Part shown: positions 34,579-43,307 of the stretch, piece after piece
How positions within the stretch are numbered: the stretch's first letter is position 1
Layout: each line of letters starts with the position of its first letter
Origin: JAAXKN01 sp036261625
GTDB taxonomy: Bacteria; Bacteroidota; Ignavibacteria; Ignavibacteriales; SURF-24
NCBI GenBank assembly: GCA_036261625.1
Contig: DATAKL010000059.1
Span: forward strand, 62,001 to 126,000
DNA: 64,000 nt
Direction of reading: 5' to 3'
Position numbers and translations under genes: made by a program
The notes under the pieces: generated by a model
What the model saw: only the letters and a program-made list of their open reading frames with translations
Told to the model about the DNA's origin: nothing
The model's database searches: none

Positions 34579-37500
34579 TGCCAGGCAAATATAAAAAAAT
34601 ATTGGATAAGTACTTCCGGAAGGGGAGTAAAAAGTATTTCTCGGTCTTTTATCTGTCTGCCTTTTTAATTCTTGTAACGGGCATTGTCTCGCCCATAATG
34701 CTTGAACAAAGGCAGAATAATTGGGAGAAGGAATTAAACAGATTACTTTCCTCGATAGATAACTCGGTAAATTCAAGTCTGAAGGCTGAGGAAAACCTTG
34801 TCCTCAAAAAAAGCGCTGAGGTAAAGAGCCTCATAAGAGGCAGTTCACAGAATGGGAAACTGCGTTCTCAGGAACTTATTGAAGCATTTAGCCGAAAGGA
34901 TTTTGAAGGCTATTCGGTTGAAGTTTTCGACACCCATGAAACCTTAAGTGCCTGGACAGATGAAATTGCAATTCCGCAGGAAAGGTTCTTTCCGCTTTTC
35001 TTCGATCCGGGTGAAGTTCATTTCTTCAGATCCGGACTCTACACCTACCTGACAGTTAAGGATACCATTAGGCTTCACGGCCGCACATATTACGAGTCGG
35101 TCAGCCTCCCGGTTGAAAAGTACTACAGCATTCAGAATGATTATTATAAAAGGGTAAGCCTGAGGGATAAATTTACCAGCGATTACATGACTCCCTTTGA
35201 GATAGAGTACTCTCCTGTTGCGCATAAGAGTCTTGACGGGAGGAAATATTCCATTATAATAAACAATAACAAAGATCATCAGATTGCTGTTGTTACATTT
35301 CTAAAGCCTGCCCGGGATGAAAGCCAGGCCAATCTGAAGGACTTCTTTATAGATCTTCAGTCCATACTTGCAGTTACAGGTCTTATCGGGCTTCTCATGG
35401 GCTTTTATAATGAGCTTAGGGGGTTAAAAAGCAGGATCTTAAAAAGCTCCGTACTCATAATGTTTACGGTTGCCGTAAGGTTTGCACTGTTCTTTCTGGA
35501 AATTCCCGCCAAATTTTTTGAAGGGCCCCTGACCAATGCCTCATACTTTGCATCTTCCTTCGGTCTTGGGATCGTAAAGTCTCCGCTGGAGTTTTTCATA
35601 ACAGTCGTTTTTGCCCTGTTCATATGCGTAAACGTTTATGAGAATGTTGCCTCATACGTAAAAGTCGGCGGGGAAAAGGAGAAGAATAATATCTTCTTAT
35701 TTGTCATACTTACGGCACTGTCTGTTCTCCTGTACCTGATTTTCCTGCGCGGCCTGGGGGCTTCAATAAGAAGTGTTATTTTTGATTCCTCTTTGAGGTA
35801 CTTCAAAGAGCCGGGTCTTGTTCCAAACTATCCGGCCGTCTTAATGCAGCTGAATGTTCTTATCTTAGGGACCGGTTCTGTTCTTGTAGCCATATCGATA
35901 CTGCTCACCTTATTTTACTACATCCCCTCAAAAGGAAAGCCCGATGTAAAGAAGAGCATTCTTGTGGTGTTCATAGTTTTTCAGATTGCGGGAATAGTTT
36001 ACGACCTTACGCAGCACGAACCGCAGGGCACGCCTTTGATCAGAATTCTTTTCGTGAGCTTTACTTTTTTACTGGCTTACAAGATTTATTTTGAAGAGGG
36101 CAAGATTCTCTATAATTACGTATATTTTGCCCTCGTATCCTCAGTTGTAACTATTAGCCTGCTGAACTTCTATAACTCTCTGCTGGAAAAAGAATCCCTG
36201 AAAACCTCAGCAATCGAGCTGACAAGAGCAAGCGACGAATGGCTTGAATTCCTCGTCCGTGAAGCCCTTATAAATGCTACAAGAAGTGACGAGACAGTTA
36301 AGGCCTTAAAAGAGCAGGGGACAAACTTTGAGACTGCGGCTTTTATGATCTGGTCGCAGAGTTCACTCCAGAAGGAAGCAATGCGCTCCTCTGTTACGCT
36401 CCTCGACAGGGATAAAAGGCTCCTGGGCAGTTTCGGCGTCGATATGGATCCGATGTACCGCGTAACGCCTATGGTGCTTAATTACGAGGGGGAGGATATG
36501 CAGATTTTTAACAACTACCGCCCTGAAGGTCTCGACGGGAAGATAATCTCGGGCGTCATACCAATAAAGGAAGACAACGTGCTTCTGGGCTATGTGGCGG
36601 CTTCAGTTCTTTTTAACCCGAATAATTACAAGGTCAGCAGCCTGCCGCCTTTTCTTGCTTCTAACTATAGTTCTTCAAATTCAACCGTAAACTTTGACAA
36701 GCTGAAGGTCTTTGAATTTGAAAACGACAGGCTGATAAATGTTTACGGTGATATTACTCCTGCCGATACATATACAAAAAGCATTCTTTTAACGAGTCCT
36801 GAGGAAAGGGAAGCCTGGACGACACTGAAAGTGGATGATGAGAATTATACCACGTATATACTAAGGGAGGTCAAGGGGGATAATTTAAGGACCATTGCCC
36901 TTCTCCTGAGAGAAAAGAACTTCTCCTGGAGCCTGTATAACTTTTTCAAAGTATTTTTCATCCATTCAATTTTTATAATCATAATGCTCCTTGTCCTCTA
37001 CGGCGTGCAGATCAGGAAGTCGGGCCTTATCGGGTACACATTCAGGACGCAGCTCTTGGCGGCATTTCTTTTTATATCGCTGCTGCCGCTTCTTTTTATG
37101 GCCTTCTACAACCGGAACCTGACTGAGGAGAAAAACCGGGATCTGATACTGCAGAAGCTGGGTCAGAATACATTCAACATTGAAAGCTACGTCAGGATGC
37201 ACCTTAATGCCGAGAAGAACAAGCCTCTTAACTTAATTCTTTCTGAGGCTTCAAGGGATCTTAATCTCGATTTTTCACTTTTCCTGGGCAACCGGCAGAC
37301 CTTCAGTACGCGTGAGGAATATTTCAGGGCGGGACTTCTGCCTGAGGTGATGAACCCTGTTGCATACAGCAAGCTTTATTTCCAGGGCTACACTAAATAC
37401 GATATGACCGAAAAGGTGGAGAATTATAAATACAACTCCATTTTTACCAGGGTTAACTTTCAGGGACGGGAATATGTCCTTAAGGTAAGCGACATGTTCA

Positions 37501-38435
37501 GCAGGATATCGCTGCCGATTACAGGCGAGGAAGTGGATATATTCTTATTCGGAAGCTATTTCTTTGCTACCATTCTTGTTATTTTTATCAGTACGCTTCT
37601 GGCCAACAGAATCTCTTCTCCCATAAGGGGACTTACCCGTGCAACAATTTCAGTTGCAGGCGGGGATCTTAATTTTGAGGTAAAGAATAAGCAGAAAGGT
37701 GAGATCAAGGACCTTGTAAACGGCTTTAATTCAATGATCAAGGAGCTTAAGCGCAGCCAGACAGAGCTAGCCCAAATGGAAAGGGAATCGGCCTGGAAAG
37801 AGATGGCCCGGCAGGTGGCTCATGAAATAAAGAACCCGCTTACACCAATGAAACTGGCCGTTCAGCAGCTGATGATAGCATACAGGGACAAGTCCCCGAA
37901 ATTTGATGCCATTTTTGACAAGGTGTCCAAGACAATTATTAACCAGATTGATACTCTGAGCAATATTGCCTCTGAGTTCTCAGGCTTTGCAAGAATGCCC
38001 AACCTCAAAATGGAACGGGTGGACCTGTCCATGGTAATTCAGGAGGCCTGTGATCTTTATGTGGAAGAAAACGTGAAGATTTCAGTCAGCAATGAGGTGC
38101 AGTCTCTTACCGTTGAGGCCGACAAAGACCAGCTTAAGAGAACCATTATAAACCTTGTCCGGAATTCCATTCAGGCAGGGGCTACAGCAGTCACACTTAA
38201 GACAGAATCTTTGGATGAAGTGATAAATCTTGAGATAAGCGACAACGGGCGCGGAATTCCCGAGGAGTTCATTTCACGCATCTTTGAACCCAACTTTACA
38301 ACGAAGGAAAAGGGGATGGGCCTGGGCCTTAAGATCGCAAAGAAATTTATGGAAGGAATCGGCGGCAGCATCAGTATAGCCGAATCTTCTGAGAAAGGCA
38401 CAAAAATTCTTCTTCAATTTAGAAAGATACGGTAA
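34578..38435 (+). CDS. Very large multi-membrane sensor histidine kinase (NtrY-like core)
   Basis: The protein has 1285 residues. Order: membrane helix at 20-41; extracytoplasmic domain about 42-255; a block of about eight helices (260-525); second extracytoplasmic domain (530-790); two helices (about 790-840); third external stretch; helix at about 993-1010; HAMP; HisKA with H1082 in VAHEIKNPLTPMKLA; ATPase domain with NLVRNSIQAG, DNGRGIPEE and GMGLGLKIAKKF. The HEIKNPLTPM box is like NtrY kinases. No response regulator is adjacent. It is coupled to the DUF4783 gene upstream and lies two bases before the helicase gene. Signal and target are unknown. Confidence 0.9.
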   Translation: MPGKYKKILDKYFRKGSKKYFSVFYLSAFLILVTGIVSPIMLEQRQNNWEKELNRLLSSIDNSVNSSLKAEENLVLKKSAEVKSLIRGSSQNGKLRSQELIEAFSRKDFEGYSVEVFDTHETLSAWTDEIAIPQERFFPLFFDPGEVHFFRSGLYTYLTVKDTIRLHGRTYYESVSLPVEKYYSIQNDYYKRVSLRDKFTSDYMTPFEIEYSPVAHKSLDGRKYSIIINNNKDHQIAVVTFLKPARDESQANLKDFFIDLQSILAVTGLIGLLMGFYNELRGLKSRILKSSVLIMFTVAVRFALFFLEIPAKFFEGPLTNASYFASSFGLGIVKSPLEFFITVVFALFICVNVYENVASYVKVGGEKEKNNIFLFVILTALSVLLYLIFLRGLGASIRSVIFDSSLRYFKEPGLVPNYPAVLMQLNVLILGTGSVLVAISILLTLFYYIPSKGKPDVKKSILVVFIVFQIAGIVYDLTQHEPQGTPLIRILFVSFTFLLAYKIYFEEGKILYNYVYFALVSSVVTISLLNFYNSLLEKESLKTSAIELTRASDEWLEFLVREALINATRSDETVKALKEQGTNFETAAFMIWSQSSLQKEAMRSSVTLLDRDKRLLGSFGVDMDPMYRVTPMVLNYEGEDMQIFNNYRPEGLDGKIISGVIPIKEDNVLLGYVAASVLFNPNNYKVSSLPPFLASNYSSSNSTVNFDKLKVFEFENDRLINVYGDITPADTYTKSILLTSPEEREAWTTLKVDDENYTTYILREVKGDNLRTIALLLREKNFSWSLYNFFKVFFIHSIFIIIMLLVLYGVQIRKSGLIGYTFRTQLLAAFLFISLLPLLFMAFYNRNLTEEKNRDLILQKLGQNTFNIESYVRMHLNAEKNKPLNLILSEASRDLNLDFSLFLGNRQTFSTREEYFRAGLLPEVMNPVAYSKLYFQGYTKYDMTEKVENYKYNSIFTRVNFQGREYVLKVSDMFSRISLPITGEEVDIFLFGSYFFATILVIFISTLLANRISSPIRGLTRATISVAGGDLNFEVKNKQKGEIKDLVNGFNSMIKELKRSQTELAQMERESAWKEMARQVAHEIKNPLTPMKLAVQQLMIAYRDKSPKFDAIFDKVSKTIINQIDTLSNIASEFSGFARMPNLKMERVDLSMVIQEACDLYVEENVKISVSNEVQSLTVEADKDQLKRTIINLVRNSIQAGATAVTLKTESLDEVINLEISDNGRGIPEEFISRIFEPNFTTKEKGMGLGLKIAKKFMEGIGGSISIAESSEKGTKILLQFRKIR

Positions 38436-38437
38436 AA

Positions 38438-41400
38438 ATGGCTGGAATAACTCCACATCAGAAGGCTGCTTTGAACTACAAAGAGCATATTTCCCTGACT
38501 GCAAATGCCGGTTCCGGAAAGACATTTGTTCTTTCAAGGCGCTACGTGGAAATAGCCCTGAAGGAGAATGTTTCCTTAAGGAATATAGTTGCCATAACCT
38601 TTACCGATAAGGCTGCCGGTGAACTCTACAGAAAAATTTCCGAAGAGGTGCAAAGGCGCTACGAAGCCTCAGAGGATCCTCAGGAAAAAAAGATCATTGA
38701 AAGAATAAGGCGGCAGCTCGTTTCGGCCAACATATCAACCATTCACTCCTTCTGTATCGACATACTGCGCGAGTTTCCGCTGGAAGCTGAGCTGGATGCA
38801 AATTTTACACCTATAGATCAGAACTTGTCAGATGAGCTTCTGGACTTAAGTGTTGAGGAGACAATAAAGCACTACATTCAGGATGAGGAGCTTTCAGGGC
38901 GTCTGAAGTATCTCATAAGGATATTTGCTTCAAAAAATATTCTAAAGAGTGTTCTCTCATCGCTTATACAAAAAAGGAAGAACATACTAAGGCTGGCAAA
39001 AGACCTCTACACTCAAAGTGAAGAGGATATAGCCCGGTTCTTCACGGAGAGTTTTGAAAAGTTTGTTTTGCACTTTATTGAAAGCCAGAGGGAAACACTA
39101 AGACGCGACATAGAGAGAATTAACGAGGCTGTAATTCACTACAAGCCCGATAACACACTGGCCCTGGAAATGAAGTCACTTCTTCAGGAGTTTGCAGAGC
39201 CCCGAGATTTTAAGCATCTGCTCTTTACACTTCACGCAATGAGGCGCAAGCTCGTGACAGGTTCATCCACTCTCAGGAAGCAGGGCTACCTAAATAAGGA
39301 AAGGGAGGTTTTAAGCCCGGAGATAAAAAGGGTGGAGGAATATTTTTCAGACATGTCAGGCTTTGAACTTGCTGAGGATCACGCTGAAGTGGAGCTTGAA
39401 CTGGCGCGCTTCGGACGGAACCTCATTGAGATCTTTCAAAGTGCAGTTGAAACCTATGACGAGAAAAAACGCCAGGGGGGATATCTCGATTTCGAGGACA
39501 TACTTATATTCACGCAGAACATACTCTCCAAAGAGGATGTCTGCCGGGCCTTAAGAGAGAAGTTTCAGTACGTGATGATCGACGAATACCAGGATACCAA
39601 TGAAGTGCAGTACGAAATCTTTATGCCTATACTCGATTATCTGAGGCACGGCAATCTCTTTATAGTGGGAGACGAAAAGCAGAGCATATACATGTTCCGC
39701 GACGCAGAGCTTAAGGTCTTTAACAGGACAAAGCAGGACATTCAGGCAGTCTCAGGAGAGAAAAATCTCCTTAACCTTCCTGACAGTTTCCGTATGGCTC
39801 CGGCAATATGTCTTTTTACAAATTATATTTTCCGCACTCTTTTCCATAATCCGAAGTCTGAATTTAATGAGGTGAACTACTCCGACCTGGTCTGCGCAAA
39901 GGATGAGGCAACTCCGGGAAGTGTGGAGATAATACTGGCTGCGAAAGGTGATGAATTAAATACTGAAGCTGAGCTGGTTGCAAGAAAAATAGCGGGACTT
40001 ACCAGGCCTGAGGACGGCATATCTGAAGCAATAAGGTTTGACGAGATTGCAGTTCTCTGCAGGAAAAGAAAATCCTTTGAAGAACTTGAGAGGGTTTTTA
40101 ACAGGTATCACATACCGTTTACGATTGTAGGGGGAACGGGCTTTTACCAGAAGCAGCTGGTTTCGGATGTTTATAACTACCTGTCATTTCTTCTGAACCG
40201 TGAAAACGATGCGGCCTTAATAAGCATTCTCAGATCACCTTTTTTCTCTCTTTCAGATGTTGAGATCTACGAGATATCGCTGAAGAAAAAATACTGTTTC
40301 TGGGATTCGCTTATCTCTTATGCCATGGAATCGGCGAAGATTGAGGAGATTGCATCCATACTTAAGAGCAACCTGGTGCTTGTTCACCAGTTCGACCTTA
40401 CTTCACTTCTGCGCAAAATAGTAAGGGAGAGCAGTTATCTTACGGTTTTAAGTTCAAAGCCTAACGGCCTGCAGGAGATAGCAAACCTTGAGAAGCTGAT
40501 TCAAATTTCTCACAACTTTTCCGCTTCGGGCTACAAGACGCTCTACGATTTTATAAATTACCTGAGCGATGCCATCATTAATGTCGACGACGAAGGTCAG
40601 GCATCTGTTGCAGTTGAAAGCGCATGCGTCAAGGTGATGACGCTCCATCAGGCTAAGGGACTTGAATACAAGGCTGTCTTCCTTTATGCCTGCCATGAAT
40701 ATACGCAGCAGGATACCGTTAAGGCAAAATCGGTTATTATAAACAAAGACCTGGGGCTTCTTACTTCTGTTCCTCTTAAGGGCAACTTTTTTGAAGACTA
40801 CAGGCAGGCCCCGGTTGTTGCGCTGCATAATTTCATTACAAGGAAAAAGAACCTGGCTGAGGTAAAAAGGCTCCTTTATGTGGGCGTAACCAGGGCGAAA
40901 AACTACCTTTATATTTCGGCTACGCATAAGGACTTCAAGTTCAACTCTGAATCTTTTATGAGCCTTATACTGGAAGGCCTTAAGGTCAGTCTCCCCCGGG
41001 AGGAGGATATAGAAATCACCTTCCATCAGAATTTCCTTAAGAGTCTTGAAGATGGTTTTACGAATGAAGAGAAACTTATCTCCTTAAGAATTCCTGTTCT
41101 AAGTGCCATTGAAGGTGTAGGGCCTGTGGAAATGGCTGGAGAGGAGACCAGTCTTACGCAAAAAATTCTGAAGGTGGACCCCATAGCCGACATGCAGGAG
41201 GAGGAGACAATTTCGGCAACAAAAATTGCAGTCTACACACAGTGCCCGATGAAGTATTATCTGACCTATGAGCTGGGATATTCGAAACTCCTGAAGACAT
41301 TCCAGAGAGATCTTACGCATTTTGATTTTAAGGCTGAGGATGAGACTTCAGCGGGTGAGACCTCAAAAGACGTGGCCTCAAGGCCGTCGTTTGCAGACGT

Positions 41401-42019
41401 GAAGGGAAAGATAATGCACCGGCTCCTGGAGATTGAAATAATGCCCGGAGGAGGCTATGAGGCTTCGCTTGAGGAGATGATAAAAAGCGAGCTCCATTTT
41501 ATTGATGCAACAGAGGCGAACATCCTTTCTATAAGGAATTCAATTCTTGAGGATATGGACCTGTACCTCAGTTCCAAAACCGCCCGTGAAATCAGGTCGT
41601 ATAAGAATTTCAAAAACGAATTTGAGATACTGGTCAGGGAAAAAGATTTTTATCTCTACGGGATCGTAGACAAGCTCATTATTGAGGATAAAAAGGCAAT
41701 TGTCGTGGATTTTAAGTCGGACTCGGTCAGCGAAAAGGAAATTGCTTCAAGGAAAGAGCATTACTTCCCGCAGCTTAAGTTCTATGCCTATCTGATCCAC
41801 AGGCTCTATCCTCATACAGAAGAAGTGGAGATAAGACTGATATTCTTAAAGCATCCGGATTATGAGGTGAAGCAAATTATGAAAAAAGAGGACATAGAAG
41901 TAACCGGAATAGAGCTATACAGCGTGATAGACAAAATACGCAGGATGGAATTTAATAAAAATCTTAAACACTGCAATTACTGTTATTATTCTGTGGACAA
42001 CCGCTGCATCATGCAGTAA
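38438..42019 (+). CDS. AddA-type UvrD helicase fused to PD-(D/E)XK nuclease
   Basis: This 1193-residue protein should process DNA ends in recombinational repair. The helicase has Walker A NAGSGKT (about 19-25), motif II DEYQDTN (D382-E383), and VMTLHQAKGLEYKAVF plus LLYVGVTRAKNYLYI as motifs V-VI. The nuclease domain shows D1078 (GIVDKL) and D1091-K1093 (VVDFKSD). Four cysteines, C936, C1179, C1182 and C1190, frame the nuclease as in AddB/Cas4-type Fe-S nucleases. A partner AddB/RecC gene is not adjacent. Expressed with the upstream kinase and the downstream RDD gene, judging from gaps of two and six bases. Confidence 0.88.
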   Translation: MAGITPHQKAALNYKEHISLTANAGSGKTFVLSRRYVEIALKENVSLRNIVAITFTDKAAGELYRKISEEVQRRYEASEDPQEKKIIERIRRQLVSANISTIHSFCIDILREFPLEAELDANFTPIDQNLSDELLDLSVEETIKHYIQDEELSGRLKYLIRIFASKNILKSVLSSLIQKRKNILRLAKDLYTQSEEDIARFFTESFEKFVLHFIESQRETLRRDIERINEAVIHYKPDNTLALEMKSLLQEFAEPRDFKHLLFTLHAMRRKLVTGSSTLRKQGYLNKEREVLSPEIKRVEEYFSDMSGFELAEDHAEVELELARFGRNLIEIFQSAVETYDEKKRQGGYLDFEDILIFTQNILSKEDVCRALREKFQYVMIDEYQDTNEVQYEIFMPILDYLRHGNLFIVGDEKQSIYMFRDAELKVFNRTKQDIQAVSGEKNLLNLPDSFRMAPAICLFTNYIFRTLFHNPKSEFNEVNYSDLVCAKDEATPGSVEIILAAKGDELNTEAELVARKIAGLTRPEDGISEAIRFDEIAVLCRKRKSFEELERVFNRYHIPFTIVGGTGFYQKQLVSDVYNYLSFLLNRENDAALISILRSPFFSLSDVEIYEISLKKKYCFWDSLISYAMESAKIEEIASILKSNLVLVHQFDLTSLLRKIVRESSYLTVLSSKPNGLQEIANLEKLIQISHNFSASGYKTLYDFINYLSDAIINVDDEGQASVAVESACVKVMTLHQAKGLEYKAVFLYACHEYTQQDTVKAKSVIINKDLGLLTSVPLKGNFFEDYRQAPVVALHNFITRKKNLAEVKRLLYVGVTRAKNYLYISATHKDFKFNSESFMSLILEGLKVSLPREEDIEITFHQNFLKSLEDGFTNEEKLISLRIPVLSAIEGVGPVEMAGEETSLTQKILKVDPIADMQEEETISATKIAVYTQCPMKYYLTYELGYSKLLKTFQRDLTHFDFKAEDETSAGETSKDVASRPSFADVKGKIMHRLLEIEIMPGGGYEASLEEMIKSELHFIDATEANILSIRNSILEDMDLYLSSKTAREIRSYKNFKNEFEILVREKDFYLYGIVDKLIIEDKKAIVVDFKSDSVSEKEIASRKEHYFPQLKFYAYLIHRLYPHTEEVEIRLIFLKHPDYEVKQIMKKEDIEVTGIELYSVIDKIRRMEFNKNLKHCNYCYYSVDNRCIMQ

Positions 42020-42025
42020 TGTTTT

Positions 42026-42556
42026 ATGAACCTGGAAATGGATAAAGCCCCCTTGGAGAAAGAAAACGACATAGCTGCAGGAAATCAGGAAACAGGAGTT
42101 CCGAAGGAGCCCCAGGCGGGGCTTTTTAGAAGAGGCTTTGCCTTTTTAATAGACCACTTAATTCTCTTCGTGACATTTTTATTTGTTTTTAATTATTATT
42201 TTGATTTCTTTTTATACAAAATAATATTTTCGCCGTGGCAGTTTTCCCTGTATACGACTATTGCTATTTTTACTTTTGAGCTATATTTTATTCTTTTCGA
42301 GTGGTTCTGGAAAGGCAAAACACCGGGCAAGTTCCTTTTGAGTATATATGCGGCAAGGGAGGATGGCAGGGAACTGGATTTTTATTCAGTCTTAGTCAGG
42401 AACTTACTCAGATGTACATATTTTATTCCTCCATTTTTTATATTGCCCGATGTTGTGTCTCTCCTGCTTACAAAGCGGAGAAGAAGGCTGGGAGATCTGA
42501 TAGCAGGAACAGTTTGTCTGGCAAGAGGAAGAGCAAAATCGGATGCCCCGTTTTAA
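42026..42556 (+). CDS. RDD family membrane protein
   Basis: A 176-residue protein with a hydrophilic N-terminal 30 residues, then the RDD domain with three to four helices: LFRRGFAFLIDHLILF carries the Arg-Asp pattern, FEWFWKGKTPGKFLLSIYA the central motif, and RRRRLGDLIAGTV the end. RDD proteins have been linked to ion exchange and membrane stress; a specific role is not readable. It starts six bases after the helicase gene. Confidence 0.85.
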   Translation: MNLEMDKAPLEKENDIAAGNQETGVPKEPQAGLFRRGFAFLIDHLILFVTFLFVFNYYFDFFLYKIIFSPWQFSLYTTIAIFTFELYFILFEWFWKGKTPGKFLLSIYAAREDGRELDFYSVLVRNLLRCTYFIPPFFILPDVVSLLLTKRRRRLGDLIAGTVCLARGRAKSDAPF

Positions 42557-42601
42557 TGTGATAAATGAAATTAAATTCAAAGAAGAGAAAAAGGAGTTAA
42601 A

Positions 42602-43054
42602 ATGAAAAGCAGAATTACCCAGATAAGAGATATGTCTGTTATTGAGAAAGCACTGGAGGCGGAAAAAACAGGCGTCCTCAGCTTCATCAGTCAGGATGAA
42701 GATCTCTTGCAGGCAACAGTGCCTTATCTTTACCTGGATAAAAACGTTCATTTCTTCTTTGAAGAAACCGATGAGACATTCTTAAATATCAACTTTGAAA
42801 GCAGCGTTAGCTTTGCGGTTTCCAAAGCCGGCGGCGGCGAAGAAAATGAGGCAGGTCAAAAGGGTTTCAGGTATCTTCAGGTTTTATTCCGGGGCATTAT
42901 AAGAAGGGTTGAAGAGACGCGCGATGCCGAGGAATTGTACAGCAGGTTCATAGAAAAATACCACGCCGGATCCCAAGGCGAGGAGGCCTTTGTGGGCATA
43001 AGGGCCGCATTTATTGATACTGAGGAGATACAGGCCTCAAGCTTTCTCGTATAG
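42602..43054 (+). CDS. Small protein, possibly FMN-binding split-barrel fold
   Basis: The 150-residue sequence has no signal peptide or membrane segment. The pattern KTGVLSFISQDEDLLQATVPYL, FFFEETDETFLNI, SVSFAVSKAG and YLQVLFRGIIRRVEE resembles pyridoxamine-phosphate-oxidase-like split barrels, with the loss-of-function variants common in this superfamily. No flavin ligand can be assigned with confidence. AAGGAG lies just before the ATG. It may be the last gene of the kinase-helicase-RDD chain. Confidence 0.6.
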   Translation: MKSRITQIRDMSVIEKALEAEKTGVLSFISQDEDLLQATVPYLYLDKNVHFFFEETDETFLNINFESSVSFAVSKAGGGEENEAGQKGFRYLQVLFRGIIRRVEETRDAEELYSRFIEKYHAGSQGEEAFVGIRAAFIDTEEIQASSFLV

Positions 43055-43058
43055 GATC

Positions 43059-43102
43059 TTTGCGCAGCCATACGCCATAAAGAGCGGATGGCTCTGCGCA
43101 AA
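43059..43102. other. Imperfect long hairpin after the split-barrel gene
   Basis: 43059-43071 pairs with 43088-43102 (TTTGCGCAG/CTGCGCAAA plus CCAT/ATGG) with a two-base bulge. It is followed by As rather than Ts, so it is not a standard terminator. The remaining gap to 43307 shows no convincing gene; a 79-codon minus-strand frame there has no family resemblance. Confidence 0.4.
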
Positions 43103-43307
43103 AAGCACCCCGCTTAAAATTCCGCATTCTGCCAACCTTTCAATGAAATTAAAAATGCCTGATGAATTTTTAATAAAAGTATCATAAATTGTTACCTGTA
43201 ATTTTGACCAGTGGACCTTTTTACAGGAAATGACTAATTGTTTATGAGAATTTAACGGTTCATATGGCGTTTTCAATCATTTAATTTCTTCTCCGGAGCG
43301 TATAAAA

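Noticed and set aside
43037..43276. 79-codon minus-strand frame in the gap before the SpmAB gene
   Set aside because: No family resemblance, no ribosome site and overlap with the preceding gene; probably chance.
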